Part shown: one piece after another, positions 9,587 through 17,749 of the stretch
Position numbering within the stretch: position 1 is the stretch's first letter
Layout: each line of letters begins with the position of its first letter
Origin: DASSUW01 sp963774155
GTDB lineage: Bacteria; Actinomycetota; Thermoleophilia; Solirubrobacterales; Solirubrobacteraceae
Reading direction: 5' to 3'
Length of the DNA: 64,000 nt
Assembly (NCBI GenBank): GCA_963774155.1
Contig: CAVZDW010000010.1
Coordinates: 62,001 to 126,000, forward strand
The notes under the pieces: generated by a model
Told to the model about the DNA's origin: nothing
What the model saw: only the letters and a program-made list of their open reading frames with translations
Database searches by the model: none
Made by a program: the position numbers and the translations under genes

Positions 9587-9757
9587 ATGTTCCCCAATCC
9601 CAGCCTGATCGCCGCCATCACCGAAGACCGCCTCCGCGAGGCCGAGAACGCTCGCCTCGCCCGCAGCAGCAGGGCCGACAAGCAGCCGTCGAAGCCGCGC
9701 CGCACCCGCCGGCTCCGTGCCCTGGCGACGCGCATCGCCTTCACCAGCCTGCGCTAA
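9587..9757 (+). CDS. Small basic protein, 56 residues
   Basis: An ATG at 9587 is preceded by AAGGAG with ten bases of spacing and opens a 56-residue frame ending in TAA at 9757. The product starts MFPNPSLIAAITEDRLREAE, continues as an amphipathic helix, and ends in a strongly basic tail (RRTRRLRALATRIAF). The good ribosome site and third-position GC argue for a real gene. Short helical-plus-basic proteins like this are common in actinobacteria but have no assigned role. It lies between the phosphatase and a membrane protein gene in the same direction. Confidence 0.6.
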   Translation: MFPNPSLIAAITEDRLREAENARLARSSRADKQPSKPRRTRRLRALATRIAFTSLR

Positions 9758-9766
9758 CCGCCGCTC

Positions 9767-10288
9767 GTGTCCGATCCCGACGCGCTCGGCCAGCTCCGCA
9801 GCTCGGCGCGGGGCTGGCACGGCGTCCAGCTCGCGACGATCGGCTTCATCGGGCTCTGCGGCGTCCTCCAGGGCGGCCGCCCGGACAACCCGGTGTGGCT
9901 GCAGATCCTCGCGGGGATCCTGGCCATCGCCGCGCTCCTGCTCGCGTGCCTCGGCACGTTCCTCGTCGCCCGCGTCGCGTGGCCGCTGTACGGGGCGCGT
10001 GCCGTCGCGGACCTCGAGCGCGAGGGAGCGCGGATCAGGAAGGGCCTGGTGCTGACGTTCGCCGCCGTGGCGCTGCTCGCGCTCGGGACGGCGAGCGGCT
10101 GGTGGCCGCAGGACGAGGGCGACGCCGCCGGCGACGCGCTCGTGGCGGTCCAGGCGACGAACGGCGAGCGGTTCTGCGGGACGCTCGGCGAGGCCGGTCC
10201 CGGCCGGCTCGGCGTCTCGGTCGACGGCAGCCCGGTCGTTGTCTCGCTCGGGAACGTGGCCGCGGTCGCGCCCGTGGACCGCTGCTAG
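9767..10288 (+). CDS. Small integral membrane protein with C-terminal beta domain
   Basis: The GTG start at 9767 lies nine bases after the small basic gene. The 173-residue product has three hydrophobic segments (about residues 22-36, 45-68 and 92-108), followed by an exported or cytoplasmic domain of about 60 residues with short beta strands (DALVAVQATNGERFCGTL, VSVDGSPVVVSLGNVAAVAP). No known family. Convergent with the tyrosine phosphatase gene, only nine bases apart. Confidence 0.55.
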   Translation: MSDPDALGQLRSSARGWHGVQLATIGFIGLCGVLQGGRPDNPVWLQILAGILAIAALLLACLGTFLVARVAWPLYGARAVADLEREGARIRKGLVLTFAAVALLALGTASGWWPQDEGDAAGDALVAVQATNGERFCGTLGEAGPGRLGVSVDGSPVVVSLGNVAAVAPVDRC

Positions 10289-10297
10289 TACACGCGG

Positions 10298-11068
10298 CTA
10301 GGCCGTCAACCGGGCGCGCAGCGCCGCAGCGTCGCCGGAGTCCAGGCCGGCGGCCTCGAGCCAGCCCAGCGGCCCGCCGTGACGCTCGTCGAGCACGTCG
10401 AGCACGCGCTCCATCGTCTCGGGCCGCGGCGCGTGAGCCTGGATGGGCCGCCCGTCGAGATCCGCCGCGTAGGTCGGCGACGCGAGCAGGCGCGCCATCA
10501 GCGGCTCGATCCGCTCGCCGGTCGCCAGGTAGTCCTCGACGATCGCCGCGCGCGTGACCCCGGCCACCGCCAGCGCGAGCGCGCAGACGACGCCGGTCCG
10601 GTCCTTGCCCGCCGCGCAGTGCACGATCGTGGCGCCGGGGGCGTGCGCGATGTCGCGCAGCGCGGCGACGATCGAATCGGGCCGGTCGCGCAGGTAGCCC
10701 AGGTAGGCGCTCACCGCCGGGGTCTCGCCGTCGGAGCGCTGCCCCCGTGCGGTCTGCCACGGGAAGGTCTCGACGTCGACGTCCGTGTGCTCGCCCGACT
10801 CCGGATAGAGCGAGCGGTGGCGCACCTCGGCGCGCCCGTCGCGGACGAGCGGGCCCGGACCCTCCAGCTCGACCTCGGCCCCGGTGCGCAGGTCGACCAC
10901 GATCCGCACGCCGAGCTCGTCGATCAGCCGCCGCACGTCGGGGCCGGTCAGGCCCTGCAGGTTGTCCGACCGCAGCAGCACGCCGGACGCCGTCACGCCG
11001 CCGCCCACCAGCGGCAGGTCGCCGAGGTCTCGCGCGTTCGCCGCGCCCTCGAGGGCCAGCCAATCCAT
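10298..11068 (-). CDS. Tyrosine/serine protein phosphatase
   Basis: The ATG at 11068 (MDWLALEGAANARDLGDLP) gives 256 residues and the usual bacterial PTP-like N-terminus; further upstream starts would run into the divergent gene. The signature loop HCAAGKDRTG matches CX5R, with Cys as nucleophile and Arg as phosphate ligand. The N-terminal 'ARDLG' and 'LRTGAEVE' match the Y_phosphatase3 family. It likely dephosphorylates proteins or phosphoinositide-like substrates; the target is unknown. Confidence 0.88.
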   Translation of the reverse strand: MDWLALEGAANARDLGDLPLVGGGVTASGVLLRSDNLQGLTGPDVRRLIDELGVRIVVDLRTGAEVELEGPGPLVRDGRAEVRHRSLYPESGEHTDVDVETFPWQTARGQRSDGETPAVSAYLGYLRDRPDSIVAALRDIAHAPGATIVHCAAGKDRTGVVCALALAVAGVTRAAIVEDYLATGERIEPLMARLLASPTYAADLDGRPIQAHAPRPETMERVLDVLDERHGGPLGWLEAAGLDSGDAAALRARLTA

Positions 11069-11102
11069 GCGCGACACGCTAGCCACTGCGACACTCGCGT
11101 CG

Positions 11103-11849
11103 ATGCTGCTGCGGCCCGACGGCGACGGCGTGCTGGCGATCGGCCAGCCCGCGCACGCCTGGCTCTCGGGACAGCTCGCCCGCGGGTGGGGCAACGAGCG
11201 CTTCGGCGCGGTCGAGCCGTGGGAGGAGGTGTGCCTGGCGGCCGAGCAGCACGACGTGGGCATGGCGGCGTGGGAACGCCGGCCCACGCTCAACCCGGAG
11301 ACGGGGTTGCCGCGCTCGTTCATGGAGCTGGGCCTCGAAGCGCACCTGGAGATCTGGTGGAGCGCGGCCCCGCTGGTGCTCACCCAGAGCCGCTACGCCG
11401 CGCTGCTGGTGTCGATGCACGGCAGCGCGCTGTACGAGCGGCGCAACCTCGACGACGAGCGCGCGCGGGCCTTCCTGGCCGGGCAGCGCGAGCTGCAGGA
11501 CCAGCTGCTCGCCGGGCTGCGCGCCGATCCGCGGACCGCCGCCGCGGCGTCCGACGACAGCGTCCGGCGCAACCAGCGCCTGGTGTGGACCTGGGACTCG
11601 CTGTCGCTCGGCCTGCTGCTGGGCTGGGCGCCGTTCGAGCTCACCGCGGTCCCGGCCGCGGACGGCGAGCTCGACATCGCGGTGGCGGCCGGGACGCTGG
11701 ACCCATGGCCCTTCCGCGTCCCGCGCCTCACCATGCGCGTCGAGGGGCGCCGCCTCTCCGGCCGCTTCGACGACGAGGAGACCATGCGGGAGGCGCTGGC
11801 CGCCGCGCCGTGGGAGACGGTCGAGGTCCAGCTCGCGGCGCTCAGCTGA
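11103..11849 (+). CDS. DUF3891 family protein
   Basis: The 248-residue protein starts at ATG (MLLRPDGDGVLAIGQPAHAW). It carries features of DUF3891: the SGQLARGW segment, AAEQHDVGMAAWE, and later SLGLLLGWAP. The AxxHDxG motif resembles the metal-binding HD arrangement, although I cannot show that it is a phosphohydrolase. It is divergent from the tyrosine phosphatase with about 34 bases between starts, so the promoters overlap. It overlaps the convergent Crp gene by eight bases. Confidence 0.75.
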   Translation: MLLRPDGDGVLAIGQPAHAWLSGQLARGWGNERFGAVEPWEEVCLAAEQHDVGMAAWERRPTLNPETGLPRSFMELGLEAHLEIWWSAAPLVLTQSRYAALLVSMHGSALYERRNLDDERARAFLAGQRELQDQLLAGLRADPRTAAAASDDSVRRNQRLVWTWDSLSLGLLLGWAPFELTAVPAADGELDIAVAAGTLDPWPFRVPRLTMRVEGRRLSGRFDDEETMREALAAAPWETVEVQLAALS

Positions 11850-12579
11850 GCGCCGCCACGAGCCGGTGGTGGCGCAGCTCGGCGGGCGGCTCGCCGTGGA
11901 GCACCCAGCTGCCGTCGTCGCGGCGGCTGATCGCCCCGCTCCGCGTCAGGCCGCCCATGGCGGTGGTCACGGACTGCCGCTGCGCGCCGACGAGGTCGGC
12001 CAGCCGCTGATGGCCGAGCGGGAGGGGCACGACGATGCCCTCGGGGTGGACCCGCCCCCACCGCTCGGCGAGGTGCCAGAGGGTCAGCAGCAGGCGGTCG
12101 TCGACGCGCTGGTGGTGCGCGATCGCGAGCGCGACGGCGAGATGGTGGGCGCGTCGCGTGCCGCGGTTGAACAGCTCCAGCCCGAGCTGCGGCCAGGGGA
12201 CGATGCGCAGGACCAGCTCGTGATCGAGGACGGCGAGCCGGCTCGGCTCGAGGACCATCCAGCCGATCTCCGCCCGCACGTGGGAGCCCTCGTCGTCCCA
12301 CCGCCAGGGCCGCATGACGTCGCCGTGCCCGACGAGCTCCACGCAGCGCCGGCCGAGGACGTCGACCGTGCGGCTGAGGAGCCCGTCGACGATCAGGAAG
12401 CCGCGATGGTGCTCGGCCGGCTCGTGCGCGGCGGCCGCGTCCCACTCGCCGGGTGAGAGGCGCTGGACGCGCGTGAGCGCCTCGCGGCGTGCCCGCTCGA
12501 GGCTGCGCGCGTCGAGCAGGTCGGCGAGGTCGGGATCGGCGTCGACGAGGCTGATGGCGTTGGGTCCGAGGCCGGACAT
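11842..12579 (-). CDS. Crp/Fnr family transcriptional regulator
   Basis: The 245-residue protein has an N-terminal cyclic-nucleotide-binding-like beta roll (GFLIVDGLLSRTVDVLGRRCVELVGHGDVMRPWRW) and a C-terminal winged helix (LADLVGAQRQSVTTAMGGLTRSG). There is no cysteine set for an iron-sulphur cluster, so it is not an Fnr-type oxygen sensor. The canonical cAMP phosphate-binding cassette is not clearly present, so the ligand is unknown. Divergent from the STAS gene, with 138 bases between. Confidence 0.8.
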   Translation of the reverse strand: MSGLGPNAISLVDADPDLADLLDARSLERARREALTRVQRLSPGEWDAAAAHEPAEHHRGFLIVDGLLSRTVDVLGRRCVELVGHGDVMRPWRWDDEGSHVRAEIGWMVLEPSRLAVLDHELVLRIVPWPQLGLELFNRGTRRAHHLAVALAIAHHQRVDDRLLLTLWHLAERWGRVHPEGIVVPLPLGHQRLADLVGAQRQSVTTAMGGLTRSGAISRRDDGSWVLHGEPPAELRHHRLVAALS

Positions 12580-12717
12580 GCGAATGCTCTACCCAGCTCG
12601 GGCACGGATCGCGCATGTCCGCGCTCGGACGTCGCCGCGCCGACGCGGGAGGGCGGTTCCGCGCACGGGTCGTCCTACGGTCACCCGATCGGACAACCTT
12701 GGGAAGGGAGAAACACC

Positions 12718-13086
12718 ATGATGGCCCGAAGGCCGCGGCCGTTCGAGGTGGACGACGCCGAGCTGCGTGACGCGCCCGGCGTCGCCGTGCGGGGGGAAGT
12801 CGACATCAACACCGTCCCGGACCTCGAGACCGCGCTCGACGAGGCGATCCGCGAGAGCGTCGGCGCCTTCATCGTCGACCTCTCGGACCTCGACTTCATC
12901 GACTCCAGCGGTCTCCACGTGCTGATGCGGGCCCGCGGCCTGCTCGGCCGCGAGGACCGCGCGCTCGCCCTCGTCTGCCCGCACGGTCCCGTCCGGCGGG
13001 TGTTCGAGCTCTCAGGCCACTCCGAGCTGTTCGCCCTCTACGCCTCGCGCGACGAGGCGGCTGCGGCGCTCAGGCCGGCCGACTGA
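12718..13086 (+). CDS. STAS domain anti-sigma factor antagonist
   Basis: The 122-residue STAS protein has the expected order: VAVRGEVDINTVPDLETAL, then FIVDLSDLDFIDSSGLHVLMRA. The conserved phosphorylatable serine is in DSSGL. A strong GGGAAGGGAG site precedes tandem ATG codons. In the family, dephosphorylated STAS proteins bind anti-sigma kinases and free a sigma factor. No partner kinase is adjacent; an ATPase of that class lies about 19 kb away (31800-32747). The 3' end overlaps the convergent VOC gene by 17 bases. Confidence 0.9.
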   Translation: MMARRPRPFEVDDAELRDAPGVAVRGEVDINTVPDLETALDEAIRESVGAFIVDLSDLDFIDSSGLHVLMRARGLLGREDRALALVCPHGPVRRVFELSGHSELFALYASRDEAAAALRPAD

Positions 13087-13477
13087 CGGACGGCCCGAGC
13101 AGGTCCCAGCGGTTGCCGGCGACGTCCTCGAAGACCGCCACGCGGCCGTACGGCTCGTCTCGTGCCTCGCCGACGAACCGGACCCCGGCGGCGCGCATCC
13201 GCACCTGCGCGGCGTCGAAGTCGTCGACGCGCAGGAACAGCCCCACGCGCCCGGCGAACTGCCGGCCGACGGCTCGCTCCTGCTCGGGCCCGTCGGCTCG
13301 GGCGAGCAGCACGCCCGTCGCGGCTCCCGGCGCCCGGACCACCACCCAGCGCTTCGGACGCCCGTCGTTCGTCAGCGACGGCGAGTCCTCGACGAGCTCG
13401 AACCCCAGCGCGTCCACGAAGAACGCGATCGCCCGGTCGTAGTCCTCGACGATGATCGAGATCAGCTCGATGTGCAT
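13070..13477 (-). CDS. VOC (glyoxalase/bleomycin resistance) family protein
   Basis: ATG at 13477 (MHIELISIIVEDYDRAIAFF) gives 135 residues with both beta-alpha-beta-beta-beta modules of a single VOC domain, including ALGFELVEDS and VAVFEDVAGNRWDLLGP. Candidate metal ligands are His2 and the Glu in AVFED. The reaction is not predictable from sequence. It starts six bases after the GH15 stop and probably shares its transcript. Confidence 0.88.
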   Translation of the reverse strand: MHIELISIIVEDYDRAIAFFVDALGFELVEDSPSLTNDGRPKRWVVVRAPGAATGVLLARADGPEQERAVGRQFAGRVGLFLRVDDFDAAQVRMRAAGVRFVGEARDEPYGRVAVFEDVAGNRWDLLGPSVSRPA

Positions 13478-13482
13478 GTGAC

Positions 13483-15570
13483 CTACCCGGGCGGGCATGC
13501 GCGGACGTACCGGCACGCGACGACGGACGGCTGCTCGACCGGCCGGCCGGCGTCGATCGACCAGGCGAGGCGGACGAACTGGCCGTGGGTCCAGCCCAGG
13601 GGCGTGGCGGAGAACGTGCCGGTGCCGGGCTCGTAGCCGGGCTGGCCCGACGGTGGGTTCTCGTCCCAGACCTGCTCGGGCATCAGCAGCCCGCGGTTCG
13701 CGGTCGCGGCCATCGCGCGCAGGCGTTCCCGCGCGGAGCCGGGCATTCCGGCCAGCAGCTCGTACTCGCCTCGCTCGCCGGCGAAGATCGGCCAGGCCCG
13801 GCCGGTGTTGCCCGGCTCGGAGAACGGGCCGCCGGTGAGCGTCTCGCCGTAGCCGTCGTGGTTGTAGCGGTGCCAGAACTGCCCGTTCGGGGTGTCGACG
13901 CCGAGCTCCCGGTCGACGACCGGCAGCGAGGTCTGCACGGCGTCCGCGTCGAACGGCTTGACCCCGAGGCGGACGAGCTCGAGGAAGCTCGTGTCGACCA
14001 CGGCTCGCTGGTCGATGGTGGGACCGCCGTCGCCGATCGTGTACGTCGTGCCTGTATCCGGCTCGCCGTCGACCGTGAGGCGCAGGTAGTACGACTCGGT
14101 CGACAACGGCCCGGTCGAGGTCACGGTCCAGCCGTCGACCTTGGCCTGCCAGTCGTCGGCCACGTCGCGGAAGCGCTCCGCCGCGCCCGGATCGTGGCGC
14201 GCCCCGATCTCCGCGGCGGTGACGAGGCCGGCGATCGCGGCCGCGATCGTGGCCGGGGAGTAGCCCGTGGCGTTCTCCCAGCGCTCCTGCGAGGTCGGCC
14301 CGCGCGCGATGATGCACTCCGCCGCCCGCCGGACGTGCGACCACGTCCGCGCGTCGAACTGACGGAGCTGCCAGGACAGGATGATCGGGTCGGCGACCTC
14401 GTCGAGCTGCAGGTTCGGCCAGTGCGGCGTGCCGTCGAGGTTGGAGTTCTGGGGGAAGCAGCCGTCGGGCTGCTGCTGGCGGGTCCAGAGATACGCGACC
14501 GCTCGGGCCGCGGCCGCCCGGTCGCCGGCCGCCAGCTGCGCCGTGGCGACCTGGTAGACGTCGCGGGACCAGACGAGGTGGTACGGGCCGGAGTAGCCGC
14601 CCAGGTTGCCCCAGACCCACGGCATCGACGGCGCGGCGATCAGCGCGCCGCGGTAGGTCTTGTCCTCGGTGGCGGCCATGACCATCAGCGAGGCGTCGTA
14701 GACGCGCTCGAGCCCGGCCACGCTCCGTGGCCGCCGCAGCCCGTCCAGGTACGACCGCCAGCCGCCCGCGTACGCACGCTCGGCACGCGAGAAGCCGTCG
14801 CGCAGCGACGATCGCGCGGTGCTCGCGGCGGCGGACGGCGTTGCCGCGAAGGCGAGCGCCAGCGTCAGCTCGCGCTGCTTGCCGGAACCGAGGTCGGCCA
14901 CCTGGACGACGTTGCCGGCGTCGGTCGCGTCGTAGGACCAGTCGAGGCGGTGGTCGCGCAGGTCGGTCCAGCCGTCGCTCTCGCCCAGGTAGCCGCTCGA
15001 GGAGCGGCCGAGGTCGGACGAGGCCGCCAGGGCGCTCGCGTTCGACGCGTCCCACGCCACCAGCGCGTCTCCGCGCCGCGCGCCCCGGTCGTCGTCGCCG
15101 GACCCCGACAGAGCCGGATCGGCGAGGACGTAGAGCCGGTAGGGCCGGCCGGTCAAGGACTCCAGGCGCACGCGCATCAGCACCGTCGACCGCTCCGGAT
15201 CCGTCACGTAGGTCTTCGTGATCCTCCAGCGCGGCGTCGTGCTGGCCTGCCGGTACACGAGCGGGCCGACCATCCGCGTCGAGTGCGACGCAGCGTCGGT
15301 CTCGCGCTCGGTGAACGTGCGGCCGTCGGAGACCACGAACTGCAGGTCGCGGAAGCTCGGCGTGCCGAGGTCCGGCGCGTAGACCTCGGTCAGCTCCCCG
15401 CCGGCGAGCGTGAACCAGGCCTTGTTCTCCACCGCGCGCGCGGTGCCGAAACCGTCCTTGTCGCCTCGTGTCCAGTTGGCCGCCGCGCCCGGTGCGCCGG
15501 GCGCACGCTCGGCCGCCTGGGCCGGTCCCGCCAACACGAGTCCGGTCAGGATCGCCGCAAAGACGCGCAT
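13483..15570 (-). CDS. Secreted glycoside hydrolase family 15 (glucoamylase/glucodextranase-like)
   Basis: ATG at 15570 follows GGGAGGAG and opens a signal peptide (MRVFAAILTGLVLAGPAQAA). The N-terminal super-beta-sandwich (to about residue 280; PDLGTPSFRDLQFVVSDG) is the glucodextranase N domain. The (alpha/alpha)6 barrel follows, with PWVWGNLGGYSGPYHLVWSRD, then QLDEVADPII containing the likely catalytic acid, and EQVWDENPPSGQPG containing the likely base. At 695 residues the length suits this subfamily. It should release glucose from exported alpha-glucans. GH31 and a glycosyltransferase are encoded a few kilobases away. Confidence 0.88.
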   Translation of the reverse strand: MRVFAAILTGLVLAGPAQAAERAPGAPGAAANWTRGDKDGFGTARAVENKAWFTLAGGELTEVYAPDLGTPSFRDLQFVVSDGRTFTERETDAASHSTRMVGPLVYRQASTTPRWRITKTYVTDPERSTVLMRVRLESLTGRPYRLYVLADPALSGSGDDDRGARRGDALVAWDASNASALAASSDLGRSSSGYLGESDGWTDLRDHRLDWSYDATDAGNVVQVADLGSGKQRELTLALAFAATPSAAASTARSSLRDGFSRAERAYAGGWRSYLDGLRRPRSVAGLERVYDASLMVMAATEDKTYRGALIAAPSMPWVWGNLGGYSGPYHLVWSRDVYQVATAQLAAGDRAAAARAVAYLWTRQQQPDGCFPQNSNLDGTPHWPNLQLDEVADPIILSWQLRQFDARTWSHVRRAAECIIARGPTSQERWENATGYSPATIAAAIAGLVTAAEIGARHDPGAAERFRDVADDWQAKVDGWTVTSTGPLSTESYYLRLTVDGEPDTGTTYTIGDGGPTIDQRAVVDTSFLELVRLGVKPFDADAVQTSLPVVDRELGVDTPNGQFWHRYNHDGYGETLTGGPFSEPGNTGRAWPIFAGERGEYELLAGMPGSARERLRAMAATANRGLLMPEQVWDENPPSGQPGYEPGTGTFSATPLGWTHGQFVRLAWSIDAGRPVEQPSVVACRYVRACPPG

Positions 15571-15617
15571 GGAACTGCTCCTCCCGTTGCTCCCGCCTGA
15601 GGCCCGGCGGTACCCGA

Positions 15618-16097
15618 TCAGCCGGGCCTGTACACGAAGCGCCAGACCTGGCGGCCGCGTTCGAGCGTGTCGCCGTCCCACCGGAAGCCGAGCTTCTCGA
15701 GGATGTGGTTGGAGGCGTTGCGCTCCGGGAGGGTGTGCGCGATCACGCGCGTGACGCGGGAGTCCGTGAAGGCCTCGTCGAGCATCGCCGAGGCCGCCGC
15801 CGTGGCGAGGCCCTGGCCCTGCCGGGCGGCGGCGATCTCGTAGCCGATCTCGACCGAGCCCGTCACCGGCGCGCCCTTGAAGCCGCCCCAGCCGACGAGC
15901 TCGTGCGCCTCGACGAACAGGCGGGTGCCCCAGTCGGCCGCCGACGGATGCGCCGCGAGCCGGTCGCGCGCCTGCGTGAGCGCGCCCGCGAACGTCGCCC
16001 AGCCCGGGACGACGGCGACGCCGATGACCGCGGCCAGCGCCTCGTCGCCCTCGATCGCGGCGTCGATGACCTCGAGGTCAGGCCGGACGAGGTGCAC
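15618..16097 (-). CDS. GNAT family N-acetyltransferase
   Basis: The 159-residue protein matches the GNAT class resembling ribosomal-protein acetyltransferases: VGWGGFKGAPVTGSVEIGYEI, the acetyl-CoA loop RQGQGLATAAASAML, and the terminal ERNASNHILEKLGFRWDGD. It overlaps the 3' end of the MFS gene by 20 bases, so it is probably translated from the same transcript. Acceptor substrate unknown. Confidence 0.88.
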   Translation of the reverse strand: MHLVRPDLEVIDAAIEGDEALAAVIGVAVVPGWATFAGALTQARDRLAAHPSAADWGTRLFVEAHELVGWGGFKGAPVTGSVEIGYEIAAARQGQGLATAAASAMLDEAFTDSRVTRVIAHTLPERNASNHILEKLGFRWDGDTLERGRQVWRFVYRPG

Positions 16098-17241
16098 GGG
16101 TCCACCGGGGGACGAGCCAGAGGATCGGGGCGGCGACGATCGCCGTCGCGCCGATGGCGAGCGCGGCCACGCCGATCGAGTCGAGCGCGTAGCCGCCGAG
16201 CAGGGCCAGGGCGGCGCCGAGCAGCGCGGAGATGAGGTCGCTGAAGCCGAGGATGCGGCCGCGCTCGGATGGCGCGGTGGCGGAGACGAGCTGCGTCGTG
16301 GCGGCGACGAAGGACAGGTTCCAGCCGACGCCGAGGCCGAACAGCAGCACCGCCGTGCCGAACACGCTCTCGACCCAGAGCAGGCCGATCGTCGAGACGG
16401 CCATGATCAGCAGCCCGCCCGACAGCGCGACCTGCGTGCCGATGCGGTCGATGACCGAGCCGACGACGAGGACGAGCGCGTACATCCCCAGCACGTGGGC
16501 GCCGATGATGGGGAAGACGGCCTGCTGGTGGTGGTGATGGTGCTCGACCACGACGTAGCCGGACAGGTTCATCACCGAGACCATGACGCCGAAGCTGGCC
16601 AGCGCGGCCAGCAGCGCGGAGCGGACACCCGGCCGGGCCAGCATCTCCCGCAGCGTGGCCGACGAGGCGGGCTCCGACGACGGCGGCGCGATCAGCTCGG
16701 CGATCCGCTTCGGGTCCGGGCGCACGCAGAGCACGAGCACCATGGCGATCAGCGAGATCCCGCCGGCGGCGAGCCACGGCACGGTCAGGGCGTCGGCCGA
16801 CATGTCCCGGCCGGCGAACAGCGGCCCGAAGACCGCCGGCCCGAGGATGGCTCCGAAGACGGCGCCGAAGAGGACGTAGGAGATCCCCCGCGCCCGCTGC
16901 TCCGGCGGGTACATGTCACCCGCCGCGGTGCGGATGAGGAGCGCGACCCCGCTGGCCGCTCCCGTCAACAGGAAGCTGACGATGAGCAGGACCGTCGAGC
17001 CGACGTTCGTCGCCAGCGCGGTCAGTGCGCAGCCGACGGCGGCCATCACGTAGCCGCCGGCGATCACCGGGCGCCGGCCGATCGAGTCCATCAGGCGGCC
17101 GGCCGGGACGGCGGCGAGCGCGGAGGCCACGAGGAAGATCGCCGGGCCGAGCCCCAGCAGGCCCTGGATCCCGGTGACGAGCACGAACGTGATCGACGCC
17201 ACGGCGGCGACGAGCTGCAGCACCGCCGAGTACACGGCCAT
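16078..17241 (-). CDS. MFS transporter, start uncertain
   Basis: The protein has about 12 transmembrane helices, with the loop motif PAGRLMDSIGRRPVIAGGY between helices 2 and 3 typical of drug/sugar MFS carriers. A short histidine run follows YVVVE in the middle loop. The start is a problem: similarity would predict translation from near 17268 (VRRNTLLLAGAM), but that codon is GTA. The nearest canonical starts are ATG 17241 (used here, losing about ten residues) and ATG 17400, which lies inside the upstream DUF1707 gene. Substrate unknown; probably an exporter. Confidence 0.8.
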   Translation of the reverse strand: MAVYSAVLQLVAAVASITFVLVTGIQGLLGLGPAIFLVASALAAVPAGRLMDSIGRRPVIAGGYVMAAVGCALTALATNVGSTVLLIVSFLLTGAASGVALLIRTAAGDMYPPEQRARGISYVLFGAVFGAILGPAVFGPLFAGRDMSADALTVPWLAAGGISLIAMVLVLCVRPDPKRIAELIAPPSSEPASSATLREMLARPGVRSALLAALASFGVMVSVMNLSGYVVVEHHHHHQQAVFPIIGAHVLGMYALVLVVGSVIDRIGTQVALSGGLLIMAVSTIGLLWVESVFGTAVLLFGLGVGWNLSFVAATTQLVSATAPSERGRILGFSDLISALLGAALALLGGYALDSIGVAALAIGATAIVAAPILWLVPRWTRAPRPA

Positions 17242-17288
17242 CGCCCCCGCCAGGAGGAGGGTGTTGCGCCGTACGTTGAGCTCGGCCG

Positions 17289-17705
17289 CTAGATGCGGCG
17301 GACGCGCGGCGTGTGCTGCCAAGTCGCGTGACGGCGGGGGGAACAGTGCCAGCGGCCGCCGCGCATGGCGAGCCAGATCACACCCCAGATGATCAGCCAC
17401 AGAGCCCCGGCCGTCACGAACGCCACGACGGCGGCGAAGAGCAGGACGGCCACCAGCATCCGGAGGGCGACCGCGAGCACCAACGGCGCGGCACTGCGCC
17501 GGCGGGCCCGGACGCGCGTGACGCCGGACGGCAGGTCGATCAGCAGCCGGCTGAGGTCTCCGTAGGTCCGCGCCCGCAGCGCGAGCCCGACCCGCTCATC
17601 GAGCTCGTCGGCGTCGAGCCGGCCTTCGATGGCCGCGACCCGCAGCTTCTCGGCGACCGCGTCGCGGTCGGCGTCGGAAGCCCGGAGCGAGGACTGGCGT
17701 GCCAC
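17289..17705 (-). CDS. DUF1707 (SHOCT-like) membrane protein
   Basis: The GTG at 17705 (VARQSSLRASDADRDAVAEK) gives the family's characteristic N-terminus: LRASDADR, then LRVAAIEGRLDADELDERV, LALRARTYGDL and LIDLP. Two hydrophobic segments follow (VLAVALRMLVAVLLFAAVVA and LWLIIWGVIWLAM) before a basic C-terminus. DUF1707 proteins are actinobacterial membrane proteins of unknown role. It is immediately upstream of the MFS gene in the same direction. Confidence 0.88.
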   Translation of the reverse strand: MARQSSLRASDADRDAVAEKLRVAAIEGRLDADELDERVGLALRARTYGDLSRLLIDLPSGVTRVRARRRSAAPLVLAVALRMLVAVLLFAAVVAFVTAGALWLIIWGVIWLAMRGGRWHCSPRRHATWQHTPRVRRI

Positions 17706-17749
17706 TGCCGACAAAGGTACCGACTCGCCCTCGCGGGCGGAGAAGACTT

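Noticed and set aside
12718..13086. Complete sigma-factor partner-switching cluster
   Set aside because: Only the STAS gene is present here; no anti-sigma kinase, phosphatase or sigma factor is adjacent.
16525..16545. Engineered His-tag in the MFS gene
   Set aside because: The histidine run is inside a natural loop between membrane helices and uses mixed CAC/CAT codons, so it is a native feature.
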